A stretch of DNA of 50,560 nucleotides from Gammaproteobacteria bacterium (GCA_963575715.1 CAUYTW010000352.1:1-50560); one strand, 5' to 3'. Counted from the stretch's first letter, positions 37,456 through 48,030 are shown. Numbers and translations are program-made. The notes: a model not told the origin generated them from the letters alone.

Positions 37456-38316
37456 TCAGGGCAACGTGAAATCAAACGCGCTATTCATGCCCGCTCGTTT
37501 CAATAATAAAAAACTATGCTTGAAATCTTTTTCCGTGGTGCGAATGAAACCCTGAATTTCTAAACTAGCACGTACTTGCTTGGCAAGTTCAGATTGATCA
37601 TTATGCACTCCCAATAAAATATTAGTAAGTTGATCCAGCGTCCATTTATCCATTTTGACCGAAACGAGTAGTGTATTATCTGGGTTCTCTCCGTGATCCT
37701 CACCGACTTTCTCCAGGGTCGAAAATTGAAAACGATCCTTGTCCCATACGCGATTCTTGATAATAGCTACGTCTGCCATGCCACGATTCAAGCTATCAAG
37801 CGCGGCACTGTGAGAAGCGGCTTTCATTACCGTCACACTGTCCCGATCCACGCGCCCCGGCAAGGAGTAATAAAAAATTTCTCCAGCAGAAGCAAGAGGA
37901 GTGAATATAAGACGCTTGTCACTAAAATAGTTGACACTGCCGGTAAATGGCGGCGCACCCTTTGCCGCTATTACCACCGCCCAGTACGTGCTCTGACCAT
38001 CGCTGGAAACCGGACGAACCACGGGCCTAGTAAGACCTTTAGCAATCAGGATGGCGGCAATGGCAGAGCCGCTAAACATCGCATCGATTTCTCCGTTGGC
38101 GAACATTCGGGCGGCGTTTGGATAATTAGGTGCTGCGATCAATGAATTCCTGAATCCTTTATCATTGAGATAATCCATTAACGGTTTAAATTTTTGGGCA
38201 TCCCCCCGACGCGATTGCATGATGCCGATTTTGCAATCGGCCACCGCCGGTAATCCATAAAAAATAACAATCAAGGCCATTAAAAGAAAAAAAGAAGATC
38301 GTAAAACCCGTAACAT
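37456..38316 (-). CDS. PhnD-like periplasmic substrate-binding protein
   Basis: The protein of about 286 aa begins with a signal peptide (LRSSFFLLMALIVIFYGLPAVAD) and has a type II binding-protein fold like the phosphonate/phosphite binding protein PhnD. Visible are KIGIMQSRRGDAQKFKPLMDYL, FANGEIDAMFSGSAIAAIL, RLIFTPLASAGEIFYY and ALDSLNRGMADVAIIKN. No ABC permease or ATPase gene is adjacent. It sits between two hybrid kinases in the same orientation, so I infer that it is a ligand-presenting partner of one of them, most likely the membrane-bound 1105-aa kinase. I start at ATG 38316; the ATG at 38352 would add 12 residues before the signal peptide. Confidence 0.8.
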   Translation of the reverse strand: MLRVLRSSFFLLMALIVIFYGLPAVADCKIGIMQSRRGDAQKFKPLMDYLNDKGFRNSLIAAPNYPNAARMFANGEIDAMFSGSAIAAILIAKGLTRPVVRPVSSDGQSTYWAVVIAAKGAPPFTGSVNYFSDKRLIFTPLASAGEIFYYSLPGRVDRDSVTVMKAASHSAALDSLNRGMADVAIIKNRVWDKDRFQFSTLEKVGEDHGENPDNTLLVSVKMDKWTLDQLTNILLGVHNDQSELAKQVRASLEIQGFIRTTEKDFKHSFLLLKRAGMNSAFDFTLP

Positions 38317-38385
38317 AATCGATGATCCGTTTTTGGTGGGAAAAAATAGCATTATCGGAAACCCACCAACCCCGAGGGGGACGCA

Positions 38386-40788
38386 TTATTCAGTTTGTTT
38401 TATTTTGAATGTACGGATAATCTCCAATGCAGCTTGATAATCGAATGAATCGATCTGCCGTATGAGTTGTTCCGTTTGTTGACCAAATACCTGGAGAAGC
38501 AATTGACGGTTTGCAGAAAAAACTTTGCGCACAGTAGTATCATTCGCGATCAGCAAATTTTCTAGCCGATCCAGCAAATTCCGAACATCAGGGCTGGATG
38601 ATCGAATGGTTTCCGACGATCTTATCGCCTCAATGGAAAAATTGACGACTGGCAATGATTGGCGTAAAGCATCTAGTGCCTGACCCAGTGTTTCCAGCAG
38701 AGGTTCCAGGATTGCGGCATCATTTCGATTTTGACGCAGGGCCGCTTCGAGTTGCGCTGCGGATTTTTGCAAATGGCTCAGACCCAGACTACCCGCCGCA
38801 CCCTTGATACTATGCGCCAATCTAATTACTTGATTGATATTATCCTGTCCTGGTCGATGACTCTCCAATAAATTCTTGATTTGCGTCATATCATCGCCGT
38901 GACGTTCGATAAATTGGCGTACCATTCGCGCATGGCGTTCAACATCGCCTCCCAGAACCTGAATAGCTTTTTGCAATGCGGGGTCGTCAATAGTACTTAA
39001 TTGTTGAAGATGGAGGTTTTTAATAGTGGCAATATTATCTACGGGCACGGCAACCGCTGGAGAAATCGATGCGGTACGTTGTGGTAGCCATTTAATCAAT
39101 TTGGAAAAAAGAACATCGGGGTCAACCGGCTTGGCGATGAAATCACACATGCCGGCTGCCAAGCAGCGTTCTTGATCTTCGGCGAAAACATTGGCCGTCA
39201 TCGCTAGAATTGGCAAGGCTCGACCTTTTTCTAGCAAACGAAGCCGTCGGGTTGCTTCGGGACCATCCATAATTGGCATTTCCATATCCATTAAGATCAC
39301 GTCAAAGGATTCGCCGCTCTCCACGCGCTGCACCGCCTCCGCTCCATTTTCCGCTAGTTCCACAATAAATCCCGGATTTTTTAATAACCCGATAGCGATT
39401 TCCTGATTAGTGGGATCGTCTTCCACAAGTAATATCCGCGAACCACGATAATTACGAGTCAAAATAGCCTCAGGGTTATCCTGCCACGCAATTCGATTCG
39501 TTACTACGGCGGTCGTTCCCTTGACCAGTCGTGCGGTAAACCAAAAGGTGCTACCCTTGCCTAATTGACTTTCTGCATCGATATTACCGCCCATCAACCT
39601 GGCTATTTGTCGAGAAACTGCCAGACCCAGCCCAGTGCCACCATAACGCCGAGTTGTGGAAGTATCCGCCTGCTCGAAGGCACCAAAAATTCTCGGCAAT
39701 ATTTCAGGCGCGATACCAATACCAGTATCTTGGACTTCGAAACGCAGCAATATGCTAGTGTCGTTTTCGGCTAATTTGCGAGTAAGCAGAGTGACGCTAC
39801 CGCGATGCGTGAACTTGATAGCATTGCTGGTCAGATTAATCAAAACTTGACTGATTCGCGTCGGATCGCCACGTAAATTCATCGGCAGCGGTTCGGCCTT
39901 CACCAGCAATTCAAGTCCCTTAACCCGAGCCTGTTCGGCAAGTATTGATGCTACGTTATTCAACAAGTCATCAACAAGAAATTCGGTTTTCTCCAGCACC
40001 AACTTGCCCGCTTCAATTTTGGAAAGATCGAGAATATCGTTGAGCAGTCCGAGCAAATGACGACCGGCGCTGTTGATGTTGTTCAGTTGATTTGCTTGTT
40101 CTGAGGTAACATTGCTTCGTTTCAATAGCTGGGTCATGCCCAGGATGGCATTCATCGGTGTGCGAATTTCATGGCTCATGTTGGCGAGGAAATCCGATTT
40201 CATCCGTGTCGCAGATTCGGAACGCATCCGCGCCTCGTGTTCCTTAGCATTAAACAAAGCCACTGCCACTAAGCGGCTAACCGCTTCAGCCAGAGGAAGA
40301 TCATTAAAAGAAAAATGTAGTTTATATTGTGGATTGAATAATTGAAGAACACCGAACAGACAATCTTTAGCAATCAGCGGCACCGATAATATGGAACGAG
40401 TCCGAAAACCCGTTATTTGATCAAAGGCGGGGTTGAATCTGGGATCGGCGTAGGCATCATAAACCAACAAGGAGCGTCGATGTAAGGCTGTCCAGCCTCC
40501 AATTGTGGTTTCGTCTTTTGCCAATCGGGTGTTCTGTAAGCCACTCGTTTTGTAACCCTTGACAATATAAAAAACAAGATCTCCCCGTTCAGTATCGTTT
40601 AACAGAATCGAGGATGCCTCCGTTTTTAGCGCACGGGAAGTAATCTGGAGTGCTGCATCCAGCACGGTTGCAGTATCCAGATTACCCGCGATGAATTCGC
40701 TAACCTGGATGAGAACATCCACAAAATTAGATGACTCAGTGCCCGCCACCAGGGATGTAGGCATATTTTCCAAGCATTTTCTGTTCAT
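38386..40788 (-). CDS. GAF-domain hybrid histidine kinase with receiver and Hpt
   Basis: The 800-aa protein has no membrane helix. An N-terminal GAF domain (about 25-180; [41 protein letters not shown]) precedes HisKA with H205 in [14 protein letters not shown], HATPase ([33 protein letters not shown]), a receiver with [12 protein letters not shown]501 in [11 protein letters not shown] and T531, and an Hpt domain with H659 in [12 protein letters not shown]. All phosphotransfer residues are intact. From the HisKA domain on it is very similar to the 1451-aa and 1105-aa kinases, so the three are paralogues with exchanged sensor parts. It is cytoplasmic, so the signal is likely internal. Confidence 0.93.
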   Translation of the reverse strand: MNRKCLENMPTSLVAGTESSNFVDVLIQVSEFIAGNLDTATVLDAALQITSRALKTEASSILLNDTERGDLVFYIVKGYKTSGLQNTRLAKDETTIGGWTALHRRSLLVYDAYADPRFNPAFDQITGFRTRSILSVPLIAKDCLFGVLQLFNPQYKLHFSFNDLPLAEAVSRLVAVALFNAKEHEARMRSESATRMKSDFLANMSHEIRTPMNAILGMTQLLKRSNVTSEQANQLNNINSAGRHLLGLLNDILDLSKIEAGKLVLEKTEFLVDDLLNNVASILAEQARVKGLELLVKAEPLPMNLRGDPTRISQVLINLTSNAIKFTHRGSVTLLTRKLAENDTSILLRFEVQDTGIGIAPEILPRIFGAFEQADTSTTRRYGGTGLGLAVSRQIARLMGGNIDAESQLGKGSTFWFTARLVKGTTAVVTNRIAWQDNPEAILTRNYRGSRILLVEDDPTNQEIAIGLLKNPGFIVELAENGAEAVQRVESGESFDVILMDMEMPIMDGPEATRRLRLLEKGRALPILAMTANVFAEDQERCLAAGMCDFIAKPVDPDVLFSKLIKWLPQRTASISPAVAVPVDNIATIKNLHLQQLSTIDDPALQKAIQVLGGDVERHARMVRQFIERHGDDMTQIKNLLESHRPGQDNINQVIRLAHSIKGAAGSLGLSHLQKSAAQLEAALRQNRNDAAILEPLLETLGQALDALRQSLPVVNFSIEAIRSSETIRSSSPDVRNLLDRLENLLIANDTTVRKVFSANRQLLLQVFGQQTEQLIRQIDSFDYQAALEIIRTFKIKQTE

Positions 40789-40810
40789 TGACTAAAATTG
40801 CGGCATGGAT

Positions 40811-40843
40811 ACCCACGGCGATTAGCTGTGGGGTGATTGGCAC
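40811..40843 (+). repeat. hairpin repeat with TGATTGGC tail
   Basis: CCCACGGC and GCTGTGGG form an 8-bp stem (one G-T pair) with loop GATTA, followed by GTGATTGGC. It matches the repeats at 26945 and 48379 in orientation and tail. It fills much of the 77-nt gap between the response-regulator stop and the GAF-kinase start. Confidence 0.55.
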
Positions 40844-40865
40844 TGGTTTAGAGATTACTACTCGT

Positions 40866-41255
40866 TTACTTATTTATGCCGAGTACCGTGCGCGCCACTC
40901 GCAGTAATACAACTGGCTCTACGGGTTTTTCCACGAAATGAGCCGGTTGCTCCTGAATAGGTCTGCCTTCCATATGGACGCGGACTTCGGTGAGCGTTGA
41001 CAGCATGATGACGGGAATTGCCGAGGTTTGCGGGTCTTCATGCAATTCAAGAAAAGTATCATAGCCATCCTTGACCGGCATCATAACGTCCAGAACAATA
41101 AGATCCGGCTGTTCCTTTCGCGCCAGACGCAGCCCCTCCTCGCCATTTTTTCCTATTATTACCTGAGCCGGCAATTTTGATTCAAGAACGGATTTAGCGA
41201 AATTTCTACAATCCGCCTCATCATCCACGACTAAGACCTTCCACATCTTGCTCAT
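40866..41255 (-). CDS. single-domain response regulator (CheY-like)
   Basis: The 129-aa protein consists only of a receiver domain. Acidic residues are in VLVVDDEADC, the phospho-acceptor is D56 in LIVLDVMMPVKDG, the Ser/Thr position is S86 in VIMLSTLTE, and the Lys is K110 in FVEKPVEP. There is no output domain, so it must act by protein binding or as a shuttle between the phosphorelay kinases around it. It lies 77 nt upstream of the GAF hybrid kinase gene and 132 nt downstream of the 1451-aa kinase gene. Both of these gaps hold hairpin repeats, and its GGAG ribosome binding site lies within the upstream one. Confidence 0.92.
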   Translation of the reverse strand: MSKMWKVLVVDDEADCRNFAKSVLESKLPAQVIIGKNGEEGLRLARKEQPDLIVLDVMMPVKDGYDTFLELHEDPQTSAIPVIMLSTLTEVRVHMEGRPIQEQPAHFVEKPVEPVVLLRVARTVLGINK

Positions 41256-41258
41256 CAG

Positions 41259-41375
41259 AGTCTCCGAGAAACCCCGCCCTTATAGGGCGGGAAGGAAAGG
41301 AAACGGTTTTGCAACCGTCCAGTAACAATGCCGGTCTTTCCCGACTGCCAGCCCTTACGCGGCCCAAGTCATGGG
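41259..41375 (+). repeat. hairpin repeat, long copy at the response-regulator start
   Basis: The plus strand has TCTCCGAGAAAC, a stem CCCGCCCT-TAT-AGGGCGGG, a second stem ACGGTT-TTGC-AACCGT, and then GCCGGTCTTTCCCGACTG and CAGCCCTTACG. It follows the element at 48031 over about 115 nt, with changes that preserve pairing. On the minus strand it ends 3 nt before the response-regulator ATG at 41255 and provides CGGAGAC as ribosome binding site. Confidence 0.65.
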
Positions 41376-41387
41376 TTTGCGTACCCA

Positions 41388-44300
41388 CTACTGGGTAGCG
41401 TTGGCTTCGAGCGTTTTTTCGGTTGAAGTTTGTTGTTCTTGAAGCCCATGTACGGTTTCCAGTGCTGCTTGATAATCAAAAGAATCAATTTGCCGCGTGA
41501 GCTGTTCGATTTTTTGACCAAACGCCTGGATAAGCGGTTGGCGATTTTCCAGGAGTATCTTGCGTACCGTGGTATCGTTGGCGGCAAGTAATTTTTTCAA
41601 CCGAGCCAGTAAATCCTGGAGATCGCTTCTGGATGAAGGAATCATTTCCCGTGGTGCGTTCGTTGCGGTGGAAAGAGTAACGACGGCAGGCACTTGACGC
41701 AGGATATCTAATGCTTGACCAAGGGATTCCAGGATCGGTGCCAGAGAGATGATATCGCCCAAGCCCTGACGCCGCGATGCCTCAAGTCGAGCGGCGGCTT
41801 TTTGCACATCAGCTAACCCCAGGCTACCCGCCGCACCCTTGAGACTATGGGCCAATCTAATCACCTGAGCTTCGTCTTCCTTGCGACGGCCTTTCAATAG
41901 ATTCTTGATTTCCACCAAGTCATCACCGTGACGTTCGATAAACTGATGAAGCATCCGGGTATAGCGCTCAACATCGCCGCCCATTACCTGAATAGCTTTT
42001 TGCACGGCAGGGTCATTGAGGATGCTCAATGATGGTTGCGAGTTTGAGTGTTGAATCGTTAAAGGATTCTCCACAGGCGTCGCGACCGGGAGAGCGGACA
42101 CAGACGCACGCGCGGGCAGCCATTTCAGCAATTTGGAAAACAAGACATCAGGATCCACCGGCTTGGCGATGAAATCGCTCATGCCCGCCGCCAGGCAATG
42201 TTCCTGATCTTCGGCGAAGACATTCGCGGTCATCGACAGGATGGGCAGAGTTGGGCTATTTCTGAGCATCCGGATCCGCCGGGTTGCTTCTGGACCACCC
42301 ATAATTGGCATTTCCATATCCATTAGAATCACGTCAAAGGATTCACCGTTTTCGATGCGATACACCGCATCAGCACCGTTTTCCGCTAATTCGACCACTA
42401 ACCCCAAATTTTTTAATAAACCGATGGCGATTTCCTGATTGGTGGGATCATCCTCCACCAGCAAAATTCGGGCACCACGATAGTCACGCGCCAATATGGC
42501 TTCGGCATTCTCGTGCCGCGTAATTTGTTTGACGATACCGGAAGTTGTTCCCTTGATCAGTCGCGCTGTAAACCAAAACGTGCTTCCCTTACCCAACTGA
42601 CTTTCAGCGCCAATATCACCACCCATCAAGCGCGCTAACTGTCGAGACACCGCCAGACCCAGTCCGGTGCCACCGTAACGCCGATTCGTCGAGGTTTCGG
42701 CCTGTTCAAAAGCGCCGAAAATTTTAGGCAACATTTCGGGGGCAATGCCGATGCCCGTGTCCTCCACCTCAAAACGTAGCAATAGGCTGGTACCGTCTTC
42801 TTCCAGTTGCCATGCACGCAGGGTAACGCTACCCCGATGCGTGAATTTGATCGCATTACTGGCCAGGTTAATTAAAATTTGACTCAGCCGGGTCGGATCA
42901 CCACGGAGATTCATAGACGGAAACTCGGATTTCACCAGCAATTTAAGATCCTTGATCTGCGCCTGGTTGGAAAGCATCGATGCCACGTTATTCAAAATTC
43001 CATCAATCGGGAAGTCAGTTTTTTCCAACACCAACTTGCCCGCTTCGATTTTGGAAAGATCGAGAATATCATTGAGTAATCCAAGCAAATGACGACCGGC
43101 ATTATTGATATTGTTCAGCTGATTCGCCTGTTCCAGGGTCACTTTGCTCCGTTTCAATAATTGCGTCATACCCAAGATAGCATTCATCGGCGTGCGAATT
43201 TCGTGACTCATGTTGGCGAGGAAATCCGATTTCATCCGTGTTGCGGATTCCGCCATTTCCTTAGCGCGCTGTAATGATTCCACCGCCTCGCGTTCACGGG
43301 TTACGTCCGCGAATGTCCAGACAAATCCCGCCGCAAGATCTTCCCTGGCAATTGCCCTACCGCTCATGTGGCACCAAAAATATGACCCATCCTTATGTCG
43401 CACCTGTTGTATGCGCTCGTTGGATTCGCCTTTTTTCAGGTCGGTGTAAGCCCGGCCAACCTCGATATAACTTTCCTCGTCAATATATATACACCGTGTT
43501 GACTGCCCAATCAATTCATCGGGATTATATCCGAACAGTTCGTTAAACCTGGGATTACATTTCTGGAAAACGCGATCCTTAATTAGGGTAATCCCTATGG
43601 TGGCTGATTCAAAAATAGCAAACAATTCTTCATTGGCCTTGCGAATCACCTCCTCAGCGTGTTTTCGCTCGGTGATGTTATGGAACACCATGACTGCGCC
43701 GATCAACTCATCGTCCTTGCGCATGGGCGTAGTCGTGTATTCAACGGGTATGGGCGTGCCATCCTTTCTCCAGAGAACGTCATCCTCGACTTTGCGGGGA
43801 ATTCCATCTTGTGTTGTTTGAAATACCGGGCATTTTTCAATTAGATGTTCCCGGCCATCGATATGCGCATAATGCACCAAGTTATGTATCGGCTGGCCAA
43901 GTAATTCCTCGGACGCATAACCGAGCAGCGCGGTCGCTGTGGGATTGACAAAAATCGTCCGATTTTCGCTGGACATGCCGATGATTCCGTCGCTAACCGA
44001 CGACAGAATCAACCGGCTGCGTTCTTCCAGAGTAGCCAGGATGTCCGCAGCCTGCTGACGCTCGGTGATGTCACGGGCGCTGGCGATCACGTATTCCACT
44101 GCGGAATCAACAACCAGGGCAGCTTTCACCTCGGCCGGAAACTGGCTGCCATCCTTGCGTGCGAATCGGCACTGGGTGGTAAGTTCGCCGCCTTGCCGCA
44201 GGGCGTCTACATGTCGCCGCCACTCTTGGAGGGAGGTCAGACTGGTGTCCATATCCCACATGTGCATCTGAAGCAATTCGTCTTGACTGCATCCGAGGGA

Positions 44301-45743
44301 TGACCAACCCTGGGGAGTAGCATCGACAATCGATCCAGTTTCTGCATCCGCTACATAGATCGCATCCTGTCCCTGGTAAATGAGACGACGAAACCATGCC
44401 AGTTCACTGGCTTGTGCCTGGGTCTTTTTCAGCAGCCGTTGAGTCCGTTGGCTGTGTTCAATAATTTCCAGACTCATGGCGACCATTGGCGTTACAGCGT
44501 CGAGCAACGCCTGCTGGGTATCATCAAACGCCTGAAATGTTGCCAATTCAAGGACGGCGATTACCTCGTCCGCCATTATGACTGGATGAATCTGTACCGT
44601 TCTCGGATGCGATTCTCCCAGACCAGAACCAATGCGGAAATAATCTTCGGAAAGCGGCAGATGGATAATGATCGGTTTTTTATCTAGGATGCACTGTCCA
44701 ACCAATCCGGCGTCAACGATTTGGTTATTGGAAGAAGAAGATCGCTGTTCGGCACCACCATAATTAGCGACTCTTTTCAGACTTTGCGAATCCTTGTCCA
44801 CAATAAAAAATAGTCCCTGACCGGCACCTAACAACGGGGCAATATTCGACAGCAGTTTTTGACCCAGTTCAGAAGACGTTTGGGCGCGCTGACACTCGGT
44901 CGAAAGTATGGCGAGATTCGATTTAATCCAGCGTTGTGCTTCCAAGCTACGATAAACTCCCTGTAATATGGACACGCCTCGTGCAATTTGACCGATTGCA
45001 TTATATTGATCTTGATGAGGAATTATTCCATTAAGTCGGTTTTCGGATAGAGCTACGATGCTGTCGCGCAAATCCAGCAAAGGCTTGGTGATTGAATAGC
45101 TAAGAATCTTGGCTGCCACTATCAGCACGAATAAAATGATTGCGGAAATGCCAAGTAATATAAATTTTTCATTGTGATAAATTTCCCTTGATTCCCTATC
45201 CAGCATAAGTGAATGTTCGGAAATGAGTATAATGATCTGATCCAGGGCGTTTCTCAGTAATGTGGCGGGATTGCCCGAGTAACTATCCATGGTAATTTCC
45301 CATACTTTGTCCTGATGGCCAGCACGGATCTGATCGATTACTGCGGCGCGGTAAAAAATGAGCTTGCGATACAAGATATCCACGTCCATTAAAAATTGTG
45401 AATCACCAATGAAAGAATTTTTCAGATTTTTTATCCCCTCGAAAAATACACTGTCCTGGATGGCTAATTGCTGAATGATTATTTCTCTGAGGGTTTCATT
45501 TGGCTCCTGATTGGCATCACGCAAAAGACGGCGAACGTAAATTACTATTAATTTCATTTCATGGACGGTATTGGCCGGGATGTATACATGTTGATGAAAA
45601 TTATCAATCACCTTCAATAGTTTATTTAATTGAGAATATATTGAAAAATTAATGAATAAAATAAAAAAAATAGAGATTGTTGAAAAGGCGAGCATACGCT
45701 TAAAAACGGTGAGATTTCTAAAATAGAAAAGGATTGATTTCAT
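41388..45743 (-). CDS. large GAF/PAS hybrid histidine kinase with receiver and Hpt
   Basis: The 1451-aa protein has membrane helices near 18-37 and 196-216 flanking a helical periplasmic sensor. Then come a HAMP-like linker (217-270), a GAF domain (about 280-430), three PAS domains (about 445-560, 570-692, 705-815), HisKA with H847 in [14 protein letters not shown], HATPase, a receiver with VEDDPTNQ and D1142 in [11 protein letters not shown], and an Hpt domain with H1299 in [12 protein letters not shown]. All phosphotransfer residues are present. PAS2, PAS3 and the kinase core are nearly the same as in the 1105-aa kinase, which points to recent duplication. It is the first gene of the long minus-strand run and has a 530-nt upstream region. 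Confidence 0.93.
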   Translation of the reverse strand: MKSILFYFRNLTVFKRMLAFSTISIFFILFINFSIYSQLNKLLKVIDNFHQHVYIPANTVHEMKLIVIYVRRLLRDANQEPNETLREIIIQQLAIQDSVFFEGIKNLKNSFIGDSQFLMDVDILYRKLIFYRAAVIDQIRAGHQDKVWEITMDSYSGNPATLLRNALDQIIILISEHSLMLDRESREIYHNEKFILLGISAIILFVLIVAAKILSYSITKPLLDLRDSIVALSENRLNGIIPHQDQYNAIGQIARGVSILQGVYRSLEAQRWIKSNLAILSTECQRAQTSSELGQKLLSNIAPLLGAGQGLFFIVDKDSQSLKRVANYGGAEQRSSSSNNQIVDAGLVGQCILDKKPIIIHLPLSEDYFRIGSGLGESHPRTVQIHPVIMADEVIAVLELATFQAFDDTQQALLDAVTPMVAMSLEIIEHSQRTQRLLKKTQAQASELAWFRRLIYQGQDAIYVADAETGSIVDATPQGWSSLGCSQDELLQMHMWDMDTSLTSLQEWRRHVDALRQGGELTTQCRFARKDGSQFPAEVKAALVVDSAVEYVIASARDITERQQAADILATLEERSRLILSSVSDGIIGMSSENRTIFVNPTATALLGYASEELLGQPIHNLVHYAHIDGREHLIEKCPVFQTTQDGIPRKVEDDVLWRKDGTPIPVEYTTTPMRKDDELIGAVMVFHNITERKHAEEVIRKANEELFAIFESATIGITLIKDRVFQKCNPRFNELFGYNPDELIGQSTRCIYIDEESYIEVGRAYTDLKKGESNERIQQVRHKDGSYFWCHMSGRAIAREDLAAGFVWTFADVTREREAVESLQRAKEMAESATRMKSDFLANMSHEIRTPMNAILGMTQLLKRSKVTLEQANQLNNINNAGRHLLGLLNDILDLSKIEAGKLVLEKTDFPIDGILNNVASMLSNQAQIKDLKLLVKSEFPSMNLRGDPTRLSQILINLASNAIKFTHRGSVTLRAWQLEEDGTSLLLRFEVEDTGIGIAPEMLPKIFGAFEQAETSTNRRYGGTGLGLAVSRQLARLMGGDIGAESQLGKGSTFWFTARLIKGTTSGIVKQITRHENAEAILARDYRGARILLVEDDPTNQEIAIGLLKNLGLVVELAENGADAVYRIENGESFDVILMDMEMPIMGGPEATRRIRMLRNSPTLPILSMTANVFAEDQEHCLAAGMSDFIAKPVDPDVLFSKLLKWLPARASVSALPVATPVENPLTIQHSNSQPSLSILNDPAVQKAIQVMGGDVERYTRMLHQFIERHGDDLVEIKNLLKGRRKEDEAQVIRLAHSLKGAAGSLGLADVQKAAARLEASRRQGLGDIISLAPILESLGQALDILRQVPAVVTLSTATNAPREMIPSSRSDLQDLLARLKKLLAANDTTVRKILLENRQPLIQAFGQKIEQLTRQIDSFDYQAALETVHGLQEQQTSTEKTLEANATQ

Positions 45744-46276
45744 TTTTCGGCCTGAATTGTAGCGATTTTTATTTAATTTTTACCACCTTCACAGAGAAGG
45801 CTTTTTGTATTCAAACTGTATTGACTACTTCAATACGAAACGGCGTAGATGTTCAACCAGCAATACTAATTTGCGTATTGGTGAGGGGGAACACTTTGAA
45901 AAATGCGGATCTCGACGCGACGCGAAGTACCGTTTGGCACCTGTTGCTTAATCAACTCACAGATTAGCATATCAAAATCACTTTTTTTGAGCAGCGTTAT
46001 GGAATTTTTTACGATTATCGTCAACTCCAAAACTAAATTCATATATTTATATCGCACTTAGGGCATAGTGGAAGGCGACGTAGTGCCCGTTAGTTCAGCT
46101 ACCTAACTATCCAGGTATGTACCATTATCTTGAATTACTTACAGCATAAATACTAACGTGTCTTTTCGTTGATTCAATTAGAATTTTTCAATATTGCTAA
46201 CATGCTTGATGCAAACATGACTGTCGGTTAGACTATCTTGGTTTTTTTAGCAAAATCACATTTTTGAGAGGATACT
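45744..46276. other. 533-nt intergenic region, mostly without identifiable features
   Basis: This gap separates the divergent 1451-aa kinase gene and the SCP2-like gene. Open frames in it are short and look random. GGGCA...TGCCC (46061-46088) forms a weak 5-bp hairpin. No tRNA or repeat copy was found. Apart from the candidate promoter listed next I see nothing in it. Confidence 0.5.
46206..46234 (+). promoter_or_regulatory. candidate sigma-70 promoter for the SCP2-like gene
   Basis: TTGATG at 46206-46211 and TAGACT at 46229-46234 are 17 nt apart, each with 4 of 6 consensus positions. The gene starts at 46277, preceded by a good ribosome binding site (GAGAGGA). Confidence 0.4.
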
Positions 46277-46672
46277 ATGGCTGAGTTGTTTTCCGCAGAG
46301 TGGATGAACCGTTTCGCTGAAGAATGGAATAAAGAAGGAAAATTGGCGGGAGAGTTGGCGAAGATTAGTTTCAACTCCATCATTGCTTATGGATTTGACG
46401 GTGAGGACAAGGCACGCGGCGTCATCAAGGTTGAAAATGGTCGCGTTGTCGCCAGCGGTACCTACAACGGCGAGCATTTGAACTGGGATCTGCGTGCAAG
46501 TCCCGAAAATTGGAAAAAATGGCTCAAGGATGGCATGGGAATGATGGGTCTTGGGATGGCTTACACCACGCGCAAGCTCAAATTCCAGGTAGGTGATTAC
46601 ATGGCGATGATCAAGGATCCAAGAATGGCAACCCCGTTCATCGAAAGTTTTACCGTAATGGGGCGAGTCTGA
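46277..46672 (+). CDS. SCP2-like (sterol carrier protein-2 fold) lipid-binding protein
   Basis: The 131-aa protein resembles small SCP2-domain proteins of Proteobacteria. It has the pattern of N-terminal helices (FSAEWMNRFAEEWNKEG), a beta sheet with GVIKVENGRVVASGTY and a C-terminal part KLKFQVGDYMAMIKDPRMATPF, which fits the hydrophobic tunnel-forming end of SCP2 folds. There is no signal peptide, so it is cytoplasmic. A role in binding lipids or acyl-CoA-like ligands is inferred from the fold only. It has its own candidate promoter and is followed by a perfect hairpin, so it is probably monocistronic. The family assignment is moderate. Confidence 0.65.
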   Translation: MAELFSAEWMNRFAEEWNKEGKLAGELAKISFNSIIAYGFDGEDKARGVIKVENGRVVASGTYNGEHLNWDLRASPENWKKWLKDGMGMMGLGMAYTTRKLKFQVGDYMAMIKDPRMATPFIESFTVMGRV

Positions 46673-46708
46673 TACAGACTACGCTTAAACTTAAATTTGT
46701 TTATCGCT

Positions 46709-46740
46709 CGGACTCTCGTAGTTTATCCTGCGAGAGTCCG
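46709..46740 (+). terminator. perfect 10-bp hairpin after the SCP2-like gene
   Basis: CGGACTCTCG (46709-46718) and CGAGAGTCCG (46731-46740) pair perfectly around a 12-nt loop, 37 nt past the stop. No T-run follows, so it is not a textbook intrinsic terminator, but it may still end or stabilise the transcript. Confidence 0.45.
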
Positions 46741-46803
46741 TCGTTATGGTCGGTTGATTTCCTAAGCTCCGGCTTCCTGTGATATATCGACGGGTCCTAA
46801 CCC

Positions 46804-47979
46804 ATGTCAAAAAAGTTCGTTGTCTTGTTGTTGAGCGGTTTGGCGGGAGTGGCAACTGGCTCCCCTGAGCAAAGCTTTACCCCTTCGACTCAGAATTTTG
46901 CTCCTTCGTCTCCGAGTATCATCACTGTGGAATCACGTCCTGTGGGCATGGTTACGGGACTAGGAGGAACCGTTGTTCCATTGCGAGAGGTCACGCTTTC
47001 CGCGCAACTTCCTGGTCGAGTAGTATTTCTTAAGGGGGGAGAGGGGGATTGGTTCGAGGATAAGCAGGTTCTTGCTGTTTTAGACGACGAGGATCTCCTC
47101 GCCCAACGTCGAGCAGCTATCGCTGACGCAGCCAACGCTGAATTCGCAGTGCGTAATGCGCGTGTTCAATTTTCGCGTGAATTGTACTCAGGACGGAGTA
47201 ATCGACCCAATACTGATATGGGCATGGGTATGCCCTCAATGTTTGACCAATTTTTTACCCGTCCATTGTCCAGCATGAGTGGGTTGAGCAATCCCTACCT
47301 AGAACGTCGCGCTGAGGTCTACGGAGCGGGGACTAACGTAGAACAGGCGCAAGCCGCATTTGCTGCAGCTCAGGCACGCATTGAAGGAATTAACGCCAAG
47401 CTCCGTGATACTCGCTCCATCGCGCCGTTCGCAGGGGTCATCGTGCAAAAATTCGCTGAAGTGGGTGATACCGTGCAGCCCGGTCAGCCAATTTTCAAGG
47501 TAGCAGATACCCGCAACCTGCAAATTCGGGTTGAAGTTCCAGCACGTCTTATGCCGGGATTACGCAAGGGGATGATGGTGCCCGCCAAACTAGATGTTGG
47601 CAATATGCGCATTGATGTCCGTGTTGCTCAAATCTATCCGATGGCGGATACCCAGCGACATACGGTGACGGTGAAGTTCGACCTACCTCCGGGAAGCCCG
47701 GCAGGACCGGGAATGTATGCTGAAATCCAGGTCCCTGACATGACTGCGTCTACCAATGTCCTTCCGGTGGTTCCACTTTCGTCGGTTGTTTGGCGTGGTA
47801 ACCTGCCTGCGGTATTCATCGTGACCGCCGATAATAAAAGCGAACTGCGAATGGTGCGCGTGGGGGAACGTGTCGGTAACACCTACAGCATTCTTTCCGG
47901 CCTCAATATTGGCGAACGCATTCTCGCTACCCCGACCCCCGGAGTCGCGGCGGGCTGGGGAAACGGCGGTGCTGAGTAG
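46804..47979 (+). CDS. RND-type efflux periplasmic adaptor (membrane fusion protein)
   Basis: The 391-aa protein has an N-terminal signal-like segment (KKFVVLLLSGLAGVATG) without lipobox. The barrel-sandwich (lipoyl-like) halves are visible as VTLSAQLPGRVVFLKGGEGD and RSIAPFAGVIVQKFAEVGDTV, separated by a helical hairpin that contains an unusual Met/Gly-rich stretch MGMGMPSMFDQ. Beta-barrel and membrane-proximal domains follow (LQIRVEVPARLMPGLRKG, VPLSSVVWRGNLPAVFIV). Such adaptors link an inner-membrane RND pump to an outer-membrane channel. No pump or channel gene follows; instead a repeat element lies directly downstream. The substrate is unknown, though Met-rich loops occur in some metal-handling proteins. 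Confidence 0.85.
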   Translation: MSKKFVVLLLSGLAGVATGSPEQSFTPSTQNFAPSSPSIITVESRPVGMVTGLGGTVVPLREVTLSAQLPGRVVFLKGGEGDWFEDKQVLAVLDDEDLLAQRRAAIADAANAEFAVRNARVQFSRELYSGRSNRPNTDMGMGMPSMFDQFFTRPLSSMSGLSNPYLERRAEVYGAGTNVEQAQAAFAAAQARIEGINAKLRDTRSIAPFAGVIVQKFAEVGDTVQPGQPIFKVADTRNLQIRVEVPARLMPGLRKGMMVPAKLDVGNMRIDVRVAQIYPMADTQRHTVTVKFDLPPGSPAGPGMYAEIQVPDMTASTNVLPVVPLSSVVWRGNLPAVFIVTADNKSELRMVRVGERVGNTYSILSGLNIGERILATPTPGVAAGWGNGGAE

Positions 47980-48030
47980 TTTTTTTTGGCTAATAGGCCG
48001 CCACGCAGAGTGGTCAAAATCTTCATCAAT

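Noticed and set aside
38320-38375. Possible further repeat copy before the PhnD-like gene (TTGGTGGG/CCCACCAA hairpin and CCCCGAGGGGG)
   Set aside because: It forms an 8-bp stem, but the match to the repeat family is limited to a few GC-rich bases, so it was not listed as a copy.
45734-45967. 77-aa frame upstream of the SCP2-like gene
   Set aside because: It starts inside the 5' end of the kinase gene on the opposite strand and lacks a ribosome binding site or recognisable sequence.
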